From: Leifsonia sp. Leaf264
Lineage (GTDB): Bacteria > Actinomycetota > Actinomycetes > Actinomycetales > Microbacteriaceae
Length of the DNA: 64,000 bases
NCBI RefSeq assembly: GCF_001422325.1
Contig: NZ_LMMR01000005.1
Span: forward strand, 186,001 to 250,000
Direction of reading: 5' to 3'
The notes beneath the pieces are model-generated. The model was given only the letters and a program-made list of their open reading frames with translations. It made no database searches and was not told the origin of the DNA. The number at the start of each line of letters is the position of its first letter. The stretch's first letter is position 1. The translations under genes and the position numbers were made by a program. This document shows, one piece after another, positions 1 to 8,015 of the stretch.

Positions 1-537
1 CGTGTCGTACCGCCTCTCCCACTCTTCGGCTTCCAGGCGTCGAGGGATCTGCACGGACTTCCAGTACCCGCGGTTGTCTCGAGCCCATCCTGTTCGGTCG
101 AACCTGGACCAGTCGGAGGTCCATCGGTTGAAGTCGGAGAACTCGAGTGGATTTCCCTTCCGAACGACAGCCACCGAGTCGTCACCGGTGGCGATGAGCT
201 GCCCGTCGACGGTCAGCAGCAATCCACCGCCGCGGTAATAGAACAGCGGGAAGGGTTCATCTTTCGCTGTCCACCAAGTTCGGTATCCCTCGCTGATTGA
301 TACGGAGATCACCCAGAACGGGTACGTCACGTTCCAGGTTGGCAGCTGCGAGTACGTGGGGACACCGTCCTCATGAAGCAGGCGGGCCACCTTGTGTGCG
401 TACCTGTCCAACCTGTGCTGCCAGTCCTCGACCGGTTGAACACGTGCGGGCGGAACGTAGAGGAGATCAGGTGCTGGTGACCGCGGGCTTGCAGATTTTG
501 AGGTTCGTGCTCCCAACAAGCGTGAGAAGAAGCCCAT
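1..537 (-). CDS. uncharacterised protein, partial (first 179 codons)
   Basis: The gene runs leftward off the window edge; 179 codons from the start are open and no stop is reached. The ATG at 537 has TGAGGA nine bases upstream. The zinc-ribbon gene ends 12 bp before it, so the two are probably co-transcribed. The protein begins MGFFSRLLGAR, a short amphipathic segment, followed by a Pro/Ser linker and a soluble Trp/Tyr-rich region (PFWVISVSISEGYRTWW near residues 73-89). There is no signal peptide or membrane segment. I recognise no family. Confidence 0.75.
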   Translation of the reverse strand, partial: MGFFSRLLGARTSKSASPRSPAPDLLYVPPARVQPVEDWQHRLDRYAHKVARLLHEDGVPTYSQLPTWNVTYPFWVISVSISEGYRTWWTAKDEPFPLFYYRGGGLLLTVDGQLIATGDDSVAVVRKGNPLEFSDFNRWTSDWSRFDRTGWARDNRGYWKSVQIPRRLEAEEWERRYDT

Positions 538-549
538 CGAAGGCGTTCC

Positions 550-669
550 TCAGCTGATCTTGATGCCGCAGACGGGACATTTCTGGAAGCTGCTCGGCGA
601 TGCGATTTCAGTGCCGCATCCCCGGCAGACGTAAGCAGCTCGGTGGGGTGTTTGCATCAGACCACTCAT
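550..669 (-). CDS. small zinc-ribbon protein (39 aa)
   Basis: A 39-residue protein with two CxxC knuckles, VCRGCG and KCPVCG, separated by 14 residues. This is the layout of a rubredoxin/rubrerythrin-type zinc ribbon, so zinc binding is expected; the partner or target is unknown. I chose the ATG at 669 because GGGAG sits nine bases upstream. An in-frame ATG at 684 would add five residues but lacks a ribosome site. It lies between an unrecognised 272-residue gene upstream and the edge-truncated gene downstream, in the same direction. Confidence 0.7.
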   Translation of the reverse strand: MSGLMQTPHRAAYVCRGCGTEIASPSSFQKCPVCGIKIS

Positions 670-690
670 AGCTTTTGCTCCCATCTGGGA

Positions 691-705
691 GGGCGCAGCG
701 CGCCC
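691..705. terminator. GC-rich dyad
   Basis: GGGCGCAGCGCGCCC forms a short self-complementary hairpin in the 115-bp gap between two leftward genes. There is no T-tract. It may be a weak terminator or processing hairpin after the 785-1603 gene. Confidence 0.3.
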
Positions 706-784
706 CCTGATGGTGGAGACAGTACCGCAATGGCGGCATCCGCGGCCGACCAAAGTTCTGCCCCGATGCCACCGCCGGCGACGG

Positions 785-1603
785 TCAGCGGATCTTGTCG
801 ACGAACGCGATGAGCAGTCGCCGCCACAACGGGAGCGGTTCCGGCTTCCGGGCGCCGGAACGTGCTCCCCCGATTGAGTATCCCCGTCGCGCTGCACCTC
901 CTGGTATCAGTTGCAGTTTCGGGAAGATCTGCGCCGCGTGCTTCCCCGGGTACTTCATGGTCAGCTGCTCGTATTCGGCACGGGATGTCGCAACCCCGCC
1001 GATGAAGTCCGCTGCTCGCTTCGCCGTGTGCGCGTCATGGATTTCGTCGACGATGATGAACCCGAGCTCTGCGGCTTTGCGTGCCTCGTCGCCGTCGATC
1101 AGAACACCGTGGTACCGGTTGGGGCGGTCGGGATGCCACCGGTCTACGATCGCGGCCACCTGATCCTTGTAAGTCTGGCCTTCCTCGCCTTTCATGGATG
1201 CCGGCTTCTGGAGAGCAGCGACGTCGCTGGCGATCCGCGCGTTCACCCGGTCGAAGTACGCGGCCTCCCAGGAACGCCCCTGCCGGGTCCGGGCTTCGAG
1301 GCGATGGAAGACGCCGGTCGGTTCGCCGTTCTGAGGGGCATCCGGTGTAGGTTCCGGCTGGACAGGGATCGGGGTGGTCGCGGGCGCCTCCGTTGCAGGC
1401 TGGACAGGCTCAGACATGGGCGCCTCAGCCGCAGGCTGCACGACGACCGGAGCGGTCGGTGTCGTGTCCACGGTCAGCTGCGGGAGCCCGGCATCCGGGT
1501 TCAGTACCTGGCAGTTTTCGCCGTCCCAGTGGAATCGCTCCACCGTGCATGCTGAAGGGTTCGGGCAGATGACTGCCTTCGACCTGTACGACGTGACCTG
1601 CAT
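785..1603 (-). CDS. uncharacterised 272-aa protein with Pro/Ala/Thr linker
   Basis: The ATG at 1603 follows GAGAGGAG at good distance. The N-terminal 40 residues hold three cysteines (C13, C19, C31). Residues about 47-95 are a low-complexity Pro/Ala/Thr/Glu linker. The C-terminal 170 residues are mixed alpha/beta, with a conserved-looking stretch LGFIIVDEIHDAHTAKRAADF and a basic Trp-containing tail. No signal peptide is visible. I do not recognise the family. A CCGCACACC-type motif lies about 40 bp upstream, and the gene may head the operon that continues with the zinc-ribbon gene. Confidence 0.8.
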   Translation of the reverse strand: MQVTSYRSKAVICPNPSACTVERFHWDGENCQVLNPDAGLPQLTVDTTPTAPVVVQPAAEAPMSEPVQPATEAPATTPIPVQPEPTPDAPQNGEPTGVFHRLEARTRQGRSWEAAYFDRVNARIASDVAALQKPASMKGEEGQTYKDQVAAIVDRWHPDRPNRYHGVLIDGDEARKAAELGFIIVDEIHDAHTAKRAADFIGGVATSRAEYEQLTMKYPGKHAAQIFPKLQLIPGGAARRGYSIGGARSGARKPEPLPLWRRLLIAFVDKIR

Positions 1604-1643
1604 GCGGGTGCTCCTCTCAGCGCCGCGAACCGCGGACAGAGCG

Positions 1644-1655
1644 TAGGTGTGCGGC
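1644..1655 (-). promoter_or_regulatory. operon motif, class 3 (CCGCACACCTA)
   Basis: In gene sense the site reads GCCGCACACCTA, about 40 bp upstream of the 785-1603 gene. It keeps the CCGCACA core of the widespread motif but has CC where most copies have TG, so it contains no ATG. The same form occurs at 4084 and, slightly altered, at 63261. Confidence 0.45.
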
Positions 1656-1704
1656 AGAGCCTCCGTTCACCTCGCTGTCCCTGGCGTCCCCATCCAACGA
1701 GAAA

Positions 1705-1731
1705 CCCCGTCAACCGGTGTGGTTGGCGGGG
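1705..1731 (-). terminator. terminator hairpin
   Basis: An 11-bp stem, CCCCGTCAACC pairing with GGTTGGCGGGG across a 5-base loop, with one G-T pair. It lies 29 bp past the stop of the leftward Ig-repeat gene, as expected for its terminator. There is no long T-tract. Confidence 0.6.
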
Positions 1732-1759
1732 CTCCTATGGGTGCTGTCAGGTGTGCGGT

Positions 1760-3961
1760 TTACTCCGCTGCCACCTTGCGGCGGCGGACCATGAGGGCTG
1801 CGCCGCCGAGGAGCATCAGAGCGGCAACACCGAGGAACGGTGCGCCCTCGAAGCCGAGGCCGGGGATGACATCGGTGCTGTCACCGGCTGCGGCGACTGT
1901 GATCTCGGAGATGAGGTACTCGACACCGTCCTCGTCCACGAAGTACAGGTGGTGCGTACCAGCGGGGGTGTTGAGGGGAATCGTCACACTGGCCTCGACC
2001 TTGCCGTCGGAGTCGGCGGTGAACGAACCTAGGGTGACCGGGTTGGACCTGAGGACGACGGTGACATCCGAATCGGGCGCGAAGCCGCTTCCGCTGACGG
2101 TGATCGTCGCGCCGGCGTTTGTCGTCCCCTCTTCCATCCCTCCGGGCGGGTTGACGGACACTGGCGGCCTCACAGCGACCCCAAACCGCTTCGCCATGGA
2201 GCCCTCATCGTTGAACGCGGTGACTGTGAAGTCGTACAGTCCGTACTTGGTGGGCGTGCCGGACAGTACACCGGACTTGCTGAGGGTGATACCGGCGGGC
2301 AGGTCGCCGGAGCTGACCTCCCACTGGACGTCCTTGTCAGAAGTCAGCTGCTTCGAGTAGGGGACACCCTGCTGCATCTTGCCGAGATCCCTAGTGGTAG
2401 TGGTGATCACCGGGTTGCTCTTGCCGCCGTCGTGGTGACGGGTGACTGTTCCGCGGTAGACCTGCTCGTCGGTGTCGTCGGTCTTCTCCTGGCTGCCGAT
2501 GACAGCGAAGTCGTAGTATCCGCCGTACGCCTCGTCACCGTACTCAACGGTGCCGGACAGGGTTGCCGTTTCACGGTTGAAGGTCAGACCTGCGGGCAGG
2601 GTGCCGTCCGTCTGCCAGAAGTCCACGTTGGTGCCGGTGAACGTGTGGTTGATCTTCTGTCCGGCGGTCAGGTTGCCGAGAGCGTAGCCGTCGACGACGG
2701 GCTTGCCCTTCTTGACGTTGATGGAGAAACCGTTGAACACGCGGGTCTCACCGGCGGCCGGGTACCGCGTGTTGGACGCGATGACGTTGAAGCTGACGTT
2801 CCCGACCTTCGTCGGGGTGCCAGTGATCATGCCGACGCCGTGCTTGTACTTGAAGGTCAGACCGGCGGGAAGGGTGCCTTCCAGGGTGAGCGTCTCCTCG
2901 TAGTTCGCGACGATCGCGGCCGAGTACTCCTCGCCGACGCGGGCGGTACCAGTGAACTCGGTCTGCTCGCGCGGGAAGTTCGGCAGGCCCTGCAGGGCAG
3001 TGCCGTAGAGAGTCTTCTCGTACTGCTGACCGCCGACCGTTGCGTTCAGGGTGATGCCCCAACCGCCGTAGGTCGTGAACAGACCGTCGAGGTAGAACTT
3101 GCCGCCCTGCTTGACGATGGACAGGTCGTAAGTGTCGGAATCGCTGCCGAACGTGACGTTGGTGGCTCCGGGAACGTTGATCAGTTCATGGGCCTGCGCG
3201 CCCTGCTCGAAGGTGAACGTCTCGCTCATCCACGGGTCTTCCGGCTGCGCCTCAGCGATGTGGATGGTGAACGTGTGGGGGGTTCGGAGAGTCCAATCCG
3301 GTCCGACCGCCACCAGGGTGAACGTGTAGTCGCCCGCCTTGGTTGGGGTGCCGAAGATGGCTTTCCGTTCAACGTCGAGGTTGAGTCCGGGCGGGAAGTT
3401 GAAGCTACCGTCGTTCTCTTCGACCGACATGGAGCCGTTCCAGTTCGTCGCTTCGAGCTGGAAGTAGTACGGGGAGCCGACCGTTCCGGACGGTTCTGTG
3501 AGGGAGAGCCACACCGGGTGGTAGTCGGGAGCCTCGACCCTGGTGACGGTGCCGGTGAACGTCTGGTCGGACGTCCCCTCAGCGCCGTCGGAGGCGGTGA
3601 CGGTGAACGCGTACGCGCCGGGGACGTCGGCGACGGTGCCGGTGAGGTGGCCGGTGCTGTCGACGTTCAGGCCGAGGTCTGCGACGCTGGCGTCCGCGGC
3701 GGCGTAGGAGACGGCGCCGGCCGCCATCAGGTAAGAGTCGACGGTGTCGCCGACAGTCAGGTCGCCGACGGCGTTGGGCTGGGACATCCACGTGATGCCG
3801 GTGCCGCTACCGGGGCCGCCGGGGAGGCCACCGGGGCCGCCGGGGAGGCCACCGGGGCCGGAGGCCATTGCGGGAGTGGCCGCGAAGATCGTGGTCGCAG
3901 CGACGGCTGCTGCGGCGAGGGCGGCGCCGAAACGGCGACCGCGGGTCAGAGTGCTACTCAA
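1760..3961 (-). CDS. secreted Ig-like-repeat surface protein (733 aa)
   Basis: A TTG start at 3961 is chosen because GGAAGGA lies eight bases upstream and a clean signal peptide follows (cleavage expected after AMA near residue 33). A Gly/Pro/Leu segment made of GLPGGPG units comes next. After it come roughly six or seven beta-rich repeats of the putative-Ig (He_PIG) type, marked by recurring L(P/T)AGL and GTPT(K/V) turns. The C-terminus has a single membrane segment followed by RRRK, a sorting-signal-like tail, but with no LPxTG pentapeptide (the local sequence is DVIPGLGFEG). The protein is probably anchored at the cell surface; its ligand is unknown. A hairpin follows the stop and a class 3 motif lies about 120 bp upstream. 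Confidence 0.85.
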   Translation of the reverse strand: MSSTLTRGRRFGAALAAAAVAATTIFAATPAMASGPGGLPGGPGGLPGGPGSGTGITWMSQPNAVGDLTVGDTVDSYLMAAGAVSYAAADASVADLGLNVDSTGHLTGTVADVPGAYAFTVTASDGAEGTSDQTFTGTVTRVEAPDYHPVWLSLTEPSGTVGSPYYFQLEATNWNGSMSVEENDGSFNFPPGLNLDVERKAIFGTPTKAGDYTFTLVAVGPDWTLRTPHTFTIHIAEAQPEDPWMSETFTFEQGAQAHELINVPGATNVTFGSDSDTYDLSIVKQGGKFYLDGLFTTYGGWGITLNATVGGQQYEKTLYGTALQGLPNFPREQTEFTGTARVGEEYSAAIVANYEETLTLEGTLPAGLTFKYKHGVGMITGTPTKVGNVSFNVIASNTRYPAAGETRVFNGFSINVKKGKPVVDGYALGNLTAGQKINHTFTGTNVDFWQTDGTLPAGLTFNRETATLSGTVEYGDEAYGGYYDFAVIGSQEKTDDTDEQVYRGTVTRHHDGGKSNPVITTTTRDLGKMQQGVPYSKQLTSDKDVQWEVSSGDLPAGITLSKSGVLSGTPTKYGLYDFTVTAFNDEGSMAKRFGVAVRPPVSVNPPGGMEEGTTNAGATITVSGSGFAPDSDVTVVLRSNPVTLGSFTADSDGKVEASVTIPLNTPAGTHHLYFVDEDGVEYLISEITVAAAGDSTDVIPGLGFEGAPFLGVAALMLLGGAALMVRRRKVAAE
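3811..3866. repeat. 21-bp tandem repeat coding GLPGGPG
   Basis: About two and a half near-perfect copies of a 21-bp GC-rich unit encode the Gly/Leu/Pro segment just after the signal peptide of the Ig-repeat surface protein. Copy-number variation would change this flexible spacer in frame. Confidence 0.6.
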
Positions 3962-4083
3962 AGGTGGATCCTTCCAGATAGGTGGGGTGGTGCATGTTGG
4001 GCGGTGATCCGCCGATGGCTTCATTCGCAGTGCAGCGCAGCACCAGGCAAATCCGGCGCTCCGACATTGCCACGTCGGTCATC

Positions 4084-4095
4084 TAGGTGTGCGGT
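4084..4095 (-). promoter_or_regulatory. operon motif, class 3 (CCGCACACCTA)
   Basis: In gene sense it reads ACCGCACACCTA, 123 bp upstream of the TTG start of the Ig-repeat surface protein. It is otherwise the same 11-mer as at 1644. The leader between it and the start contains no recognisable gene. Confidence 0.45.
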
Positions 4096-4159
4096 GACGC
4101 ACAGACCGTGCCGTGCACTGGGGGTGCGAGTGCGGCCTCCAGACGGTGGGCCTCGGCGA

Positions 4160-4477
4160 TCATCCGGAGATGGCGGCGCCGATCATCGACAGGATGTCGG
4201 AGGCGTCCAGAGCTCTGGCGTCCAGCAGCTCCTGCAGGATCTCCTCCGCCGTGCGCGGGTTGTCGTCCTCGTCTGCGTAGTTGGCTGCGACGACCGCTTC
4301 CGCGACAGCTGCAGGGTCGACCGGCGCCTTCTCGCCACGAGCGACCTGGATGGCGTCGGCGACGTGATGCGTCAGGGTGTCCAGAAGGTCGTCGGTCTCA
4401 TCGCTTGACGGGACATCGAACTGCTGGAACAGGGCGGTGAGCTGGTCGTTGATCGAGTAGAAATCGTTGGTCTTCAT
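4160..4477 (-). CDS. acidic uncharacterised protein (105 aa)
   Basis: The ATG at 4477 follows AAGGAG. The protein is strongly acidic and predicted all-helical, with Asp-rich turns (SSDETDDLLDTL; YADEDDNPRTAEEIL). It has no cysteines, signal or membrane segment. I do not recognise it. It is the first gene after a class 1 motif and stands alone: the Ig-repeat gene downstream has its own motif. Confidence 0.75.
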   Translation of the reverse strand: MKTNDFYSINDQLTALFQQFDVPSSDETDDLLDTLTHHVADAIQVARGEKAPVDPAAVAEAVVAANYADEDDNPRTAEEILQELLDARALDASDILSMIGAAISG

Positions 4478-4504
4478 GAGGGTGATGCTCCTTCTTTGTC
4501 ACTA

Positions 4505-4518
4505 CCCACATGCGCGGA
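4505..4518 (-). promoter_or_regulatory. operon motif, class 1 (TCCGCGCATG)
   Basis: In gene sense TCCGCGCATGTGGG, 28 bp before the ATG at 4477. Its ATG opens a reading frame beginning M-W-V-V-T-K-K that is out of frame with the gene. Confidence 0.7.
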
Positions 4519-4568
4519 TTTCCGCGGTTCTGAAGCTGATCTGGCGACTGTTCAGAGTGCGCGATAGT

Positions 4569-4922
4569 TCACTGGCGGCCGCGGAGCGCGCTGTTCCTGT
4601 GCACGGAGAGGATGAGGTCGTGCAGGCGGATCTTGTCGACGGAAGCGAGCTCCTCGTCTGTGAGGCCGAGCTCGGCGGTGGTCAGGGTGACACCCCGATC
4701 GGCGAGAACGGTCAGCACCTTGCTGATGCCGGCGGCGAAGCCGCGCTCGTACTTGGACGTCAGCTCCTCGTCGAGGGCCCGGTCGATCTCGGCGACGGCA
4801 TCGTTCAGTTCGGGCGCGGCGATGAGCTCACGGATGGGGCGGAGGACGTTGCCCAGCGCGAGACCGGACTTGTAACCGCCCTGATCGTCCAGAGTGGTGT
4901 CGGAGATAGTTGCGATGGCCAT
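4569..4922 (-). CDS. uncharacterised helical protein (117 aa)
   Basis: The ATG at 4922 is preceded by GAAGGA. The N-terminal 30 residues are Gly/Ser/Thr-rich. The rest is predicted helical, with alternating charged and Leu positions (RELIAAPELNDAVAEIDRAL; GLTDEELASVDKIRLHDLI). No family is recognised. The gene follows the macrodomain gene by 38 bp in the same direction and is probably co-transcribed with it, so it may be connected with ADP-ribose biology, but only by position. Confidence 0.75.
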   Translation of the reverse strand: MAIATISDTTLDDQGGYKSGLALGNVLRPIRELIAAPELNDAVAEIDRALDEELTSKYERGFAAGISKVLTVLADRGVTLTTAELGLTDEELASVDKIRLHDLILSVHRNSALRGRQ

Positions 4923-4960
4923 GGTGTCCTTCGGTAGGTGGAGTGGATCGGAGTGGTGGG

Positions 4961-5434
4961 TCACTTGCGGGGGCCGATGCCGAAACGGCGTTGGGTCCAC
5001 ACTTCGACGTCGCACTGGTGCGATTGGGCGAGCGCGGCAACGACAGGTTCGACGTCGGCCCAGTCGAGCCCGCCGACACCGCATCCGATGCGTGGCATGG
5101 CGACGGTCTTGAAGTGGATCTCGTCGGCGTGGTCCAAAGCTTTCCGGAGCGACTCCTCCAGCCATTCGAGGCGGGCGTTCGCGCCGCGGCGGTCCTGGGA
5201 GGCGAGGTTGAACACGGCGGTGCGGTTCTCGATCGGAGGCCAGTAGAAGAACTGCCCCGGCTTGAACGTCTGGTTGGCGCAGATGCGGAGGTACATGTCG
5301 TGCATCATCGGGAACCGGTCACGGAACGTCGGGGCGATGCCGGACCACATCTGACCGTCCACGTTGACCCCTTGCATCAGGGCAGGGGCAGTCGAGGTGA
5401 ACAGGTCACCGGTCTTCAGGATGAGGGCGCCCAT
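4961..5434 (-). CDS. macrodomain protein, probable ADP-ribose-binding/hydrolase (157 aa)
   Basis: A single macrodomain fills the protein. The N-terminal strand with ILKTGDLF and the loop QGVNVDGQMWSGIA form one side of the expected ADP-ribose pocket. The signature RIGCGVGGLDWADVEPV (about residues 115-131) matches the GCGxGGLxW loop of macrodomains related to DarG and Poa1p. Family members bind ADP-ribose and often remove it from proteins, nucleic acids or phospho-ADP-ribose. I infer hydrolase activity, not proven. The ATG at 5434 follows AAAGGA; an in-frame extension runs back to the motif ATG at 5466. A PARP is encoded 4 kb away, suggesting a writer/eraser pair. Confidence 0.88.
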   Translation of the reverse strand: MGALILKTGDLFTSTAPALMQGVNVDGQMWSGIAPTFRDRFPMMHDMYLRICANQTFKPGQFFYWPPIENRTAVFNLASQDRRGANARLEWLEESLRKALDHADEIHFKTVAMPRIGCGVGGLDWADVEPVVAALAQSHQCDVEVWTQRRFGIGPRK

Positions 5435-5460
5435 CGACAGTCCTTTCTCGAGGTGCGCCT

Positions 5461-5474
5461 CCACCATGTGCGGA
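5461..5474 (-). promoter_or_regulatory. operon motif, class 1
   Basis: TCCGCACATGGTGG in gene sense, upstream of the macrodomain gene. The motif ATG reads in frame into that gene through an 11-codon extension beginning MVEAHLEKG. Confidence 0.7.
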
Positions 5475-5575
5475 GCAGGAGGAAAACACCTGCCGGAGGT
5501 CGAACCGCGGCATCCGGGCGCCCCGGGCCGAGCGATTTCGCTGCATCGTCGGCGGCGCATGGCACGATGGCCGGC

Positions 5576-6064
5576 ATGGGATTCCTCGACAAGCTCCGCA
5601 GCAAGAAGAACGAACCGACGGTGGTCGCTACCGTCACGATCAACCAGTCCGACCTGCGGGCGGCTGGAACCTCCGTGGAGGCGAAGCTCGTCGACTATGA
5701 AGCACTGCAGAAAGCGGAGGACCAGGCGTCGAAGGTCCGCGGAAAGCACTACACCGAATGGGGCGATGACCTCGATCGGCTTCGGAAGGACGGACCTGAA
5801 GACGAGTACCTGGCGTTGGTTCTCGACTGCGTCGACGGCGCCGAACGCGCAGCGAAGGTGAACGGACGCGAACCGGCTCCCGCCTACACGGAACGGGCCG
5901 CAGTGGTCTACCGACGTCGGAAGGACTACGCCGCAGAGGTGGCTGTGCTCCAGCGCTGGGAGGATGTCTGCCCTCCGGAGCGACGAGGTCCCGGCGCGAC
6001 ACAGCCGAAGCTGCTGGTGAGGAAGGCGAAAGCGTTGGAGCTGCTGGCCTCAACCGGCAGCTGA
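5576..6064 (+). CDS. uncharacterised protein beginning MGFLDKLRSKK (162 aa)
   Basis: A rightward gene without a clear Shine-Dalgarno. ATGs at 5567 and 5576 are both possible; I prefer 5576 because MGFLDKL plus a basic patch is a familiar amphipathic N-terminus. The body is charged and helical, and the last 60 residues (AAVVYRRRKDYAAEVAVLQ, then KLLVRKAKALELL) look like one or two TPR-type helix pairs. No class 1 motif precedes it, unlike the leftward neighbours. It ends against the HTH gene with a shared hairpin. Confidence 0.75.
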   Translation: MGFLDKLRSKKNEPTVVATVTINQSDLRAAGTSVEAKLVDYEALQKAEDQASKVRGKHYTEWGDDLDRLRKDGPEDEYLALVLDCVDGAERAAKVNGREPAPAYTERAAVVYRRRKDYAAEVAVLQRWEDVCPPERRGPGATQPKLLVRKAKALELLASTGS

Positions 6065-6065
6065 T

Positions 6066-6092
6066 CCGCCAACCTGATTCGGGTCAGGCGGC
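6066..6092. terminator. bidirectional terminator between convergent genes
   Basis: A two-part stem: CCGCC pairs with GGCGG and CCTGA with TCAGG around a short loop. It lies between the stop of the rightward 5576-6064 gene and the end of the leftward HTH gene, whose stop codon sits inside the right arm. Confidence 0.55.
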
Positions 6093-6650
6093 CTTTCGCT
6101 GCTCCGGGAACTCGTGCAGGTACCCGCGGGTTTCCGCCCGGCGGAGGACAGTGGAGTGGTGCACGTCGATGGTGCGGGCGTACTCGGTGACACCCATCGC
6201 CCAGACGCCGGCGATGACGTCGGCTTTGTCGGGGTCAGGTCGGTCATCAGTGCGGCCGGCGGTGTGCAGGATGCAGGTCAGGTGCAGGGCGCTGCGGAGC
6301 TTCGTGCCGCACCAGCAGGCGTACTGCTTCGCAGTCCTCGACTTCGGGAGCGGATCCACACCACGGCGAGTCAGCTCCTTACGGCAGGCGTTGCCCGAGA
6401 CACCGCAGACACGGGACAGCTCCTCCCAGGAGTCGTACTCGACGATGTCGAGCATCTCCGCGGTGGACGGGTAGTTCGCCTTCTCGCGGCGGCCTGCGGT
6501 CTCGTATTCGGTGATGTCCCGGCGGGCGAGCTCCTTGCGGACACTGGTCGCGGAGACGCCGACACGGCGGCCCATCTCAGCGACTCCGTGCTCGGCGATG
6601 ATCGCGAGCATGATCTTGGTGTCCGGGTAGGCGGTTTTCTTCTGCGGCAT
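6084..6650 (-). CDS. multi-helix-turn-helix DNA-binding protein (188 aa)
   Basis: Three successive helix-turn-helix-like units are visible. The first is IIAEHGVAEMGRRVGVSATSVRKELARRD (residues about 16-45). The second is VEYDSWEELSRVCGVSGNACRKELTRRG (about 65-95). The third is near the C-terminus (VWAMGVTEYARTIDVHHSTVLRRAETRG). A CWCG pair lies between the second and third. The arrangement suggests a site-specific DNA-binding regulator or resolvase-type accessory factor rather than an enzyme. The ATG at 6650 follows AAGGAG; the motif ATG at 6680 reads in frame into the gene. It may be the regulator of the repeated operon motif, but nothing in the sequence shows that. Confidence 0.75.
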   Translation of the reverse strand: MPQKKTAYPDTKIMLAIIAEHGVAEMGRRVGVSATSVRKELARRDITEYETAGRREKANYPSTAEMLDIVEYDSWEELSRVCGVSGNACRKELTRRGVDPLPKSRTAKQYACWCGTKLRSALHLTCILHTAGRTDDRPDPDKADVIAGVWAMGVTEYARTIDVHHSTVLRRAETRGYLHEFPEQRKAA

Positions 6651-6674
6651 GATGCTGCTCCTTCTTCTCGGAGC

Positions 6675-6687
6675 ATTCATGCGCGGA
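6675..6687 (-). promoter_or_regulatory. operon motif, class 1 (TCCGCGCATG)
   Basis: TCCGCGCATGAAT in gene sense, 24 bp upstream of the HTH gene start. The motif ATG is in frame with that gene (MNAPRRRSSI extension). Confidence 0.7.
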
Positions 6688-6765
6688 GCTGGCGATTAAT
6701 GCTGGAGCGTGGGAATCCGCTGGGTGTACCTTGTGGACACAACGCGATGAAGCGGAGACCCGACC

Positions 6766-7227
6766 ATGAGCGCTTTCGGTATTGCTACAGGCAGCCCGAC
6801 CTCCCCCGGCGGTCCCATCGAAATCAACGCCAGCGCCAAGGACAAGACGATCAACGCGCTCGGCGCGCTCGTGAAATGGATCCCCGCCGATGTGGTCGCC
6901 GGCTACGGCATCGCCACCACCCTGAAAGTCGCGAACAACAAGGACGCAGACCCGGACTGGGTGGCGTGGTGGATTTTCCTGATCATCGCGCCGATCTTCG
7001 TGGCGGTCGTCGCATGGGCAACGAAAGAGACCAAAGACTTGGCGTGGAAGGTGATCCTCGTCGTCCCAGCATTCATCCTGTGGTCATCCACGATCCCGGC
7101 ATCCGTGTGGAACACGTTCTCCTGGTTCAAGGATGCGACAGCCCTCACCTACGGGGTGCTGTTCATCATCGCCGTGTTGTTCACGATCGTCGCACAAAGA
7201 CTGGCACCGCCATCGGACGGTGCATAA
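6766..7227 (+). CDS. small integral membrane protein (153 aa)
   Basis: The ATG at 6766 has GGAGA upstream. The N-terminal 45 residues are soluble (Gly/Ser/Pro then a basic helix). Three hydrophobic spans follow: about residues 65-87 (WVAWWIFLIIAPIFVAVVAW), 94-113 and 126-146. A lone acidic tail ends it. Family unknown. It lies between divergent and convergent leftward genes, is monocistronic, and has no operon motif in front. Confidence 0.75.
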   Translation: MSAFGIATGSPTSPGGPIEINASAKDKTINALGALVKWIPADVVAGYGIATTLKVANNKDADPDWVAWWIFLIIAPIFVAVVAWATKETKDLAWKVILVVPAFILWSSTIPASVWNTFSWFKDATALTYGVLFIIAVLFTIVAQRLAPPSDGA

Positions 7228-7230
7228 CCC

Positions 7231-7782
7231 CTACCTCTGGGCGGCAGCCTTCCGCGCCTGCCTGGCAAGCCTGTCCGCTCGTTCGTTCAGCGGATCACCT
7301 GAGTGACCCTTCACCCGGACGAACACCACCGTGCGTTCCGACATGAACGCGTCGATGTACGCCATCTCGGCATCCGCGCCGCGCTTCACCCAGGCGTTAC
7401 GGCGTTCCCCGGACTGGTACATGCGGATCGCTTGGAGCGCCTCCTTGCAGTCGCAGAACACCGTGATCCGCTCGTACAGGGCATGCGCTTCCAACGCTTT
7501 CGCGATCGCCCGGAGCTCCGCACCGAACGACGACTCGGACGCCGGTCCGGAACCCTGCCCGCCGATGCTGGACACCCACCCGTAGCCACCGCGCCCGTAC
7601 CCGCCTTGATCGGGCTCCCCGGAACCGTCAGTGGCGACGGTGATGGACAGGCGAGGGATCGGGCGGCCAGCGATCGGCTGGTCAGGGCCGACAGCAGGTT
7701 CAGGGCGGGCCCAACGGGTCCGCGGAACGTAGGTGGACGCGATCGACGGCAACGGGGCGGCTGGTGGGCGCGGGATTGTCAC
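7231..7782 (-). CDS. ribonuclease HI-like protein (183 aa)
   Basis: An RNase H fold starts near residue 50, after a Pro-rich N-terminal tail. The expected acidic residues are present: D in VATDGSG, E in FGAELRAI, D in TVFCDCKEAL. The C-terminal VKGHSGDPLNERADRLA carries the flexible-loop histidine and the last aspartate. Such enzymes cut RNA in RNA-DNA hybrids during replication or R-loop removal. I place the start at GTG 7782, which overlaps the upstream stop as GTGA; a GTG one codon earlier is equally possible. It is translated after the 78-residue gene, converging on the membrane protein gene. Confidence 0.88.
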   Translation of the reverse strand: MTIPRPPAAPLPSIASTYVPRTRWARPEPAVGPDQPIAGRPIPRLSITVATDGSGEPDQGGYGRGGYGWVSSIGGQGSGPASESSFGAELRAIAKALEAHALYERITVFCDCKEALQAIRMYQSGERRNAWVKRGADAEMAYIDAFMSERTVVFVRVKGHSGDPLNERADRLARQARKAAAQR

Positions 7783-8015
7783 CACGGCAGGGGCGGCACG
7801 CCGACGAAGATGACCGTGTAGCCGTCCTCGGCGAGTGACTCAGCGACGTACTCGGGGCTCACCTCGCGGCAGTCACCGCAGTCGTTCTCGAACCAGCGGC
7901 CGTCCTGCTTCACCAACGTGGTCAGATCGGGGTCGGTGAGGTGGCCGACGAAGGCGTTCTCGTAGAGGTCGCCGAGGTAGGCGACGATCGCTTCGTGGCT
8001 GGTGAGGGTGGGCAT
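7779..8015 (-). CDS. uncharacterised protein (78 aa)
   Basis: A small acidic protein beginning MPTLTSHEAIVAYLGDLYENAF, with a CGDC pair mid-way (NDCGDCREVSPEYVAESL). The start is notable: the ATG at 8015 is itself the ATG of an operon-motif copy (GGACCGCACATG), with GAAGGA eight bases upstream. A second copy lies 36 bp further upstream. It overlaps RNase HI downstream by four bases. No family recognised. Confidence 0.75.
   Translation of the reverse strand: MPTLTSHEAIVAYLGDLYENAFVGHLTDPDLTTLVKQDGRWFENDCGDCREVSPEYVAESLAEDGYTVIFVGVPPLPW

Noticed and set aside
2432-4408. Long open frame of about 660 codons on the plus strand opposite the Ig-repeat surface protein
   Set aside because: It is the complement of a strongly coding leftward gene; its translation is low-complexity Val/Gly/Asp-rich with no signal or domain, and it has no ribosome site.
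4910-5575. Upstream extension of the 5576 gene to 4910 on the plus strand
   Set aside because: The extension lies across two leftward genes with better evidence. Only the part from 5576 reads as a distinct protein.
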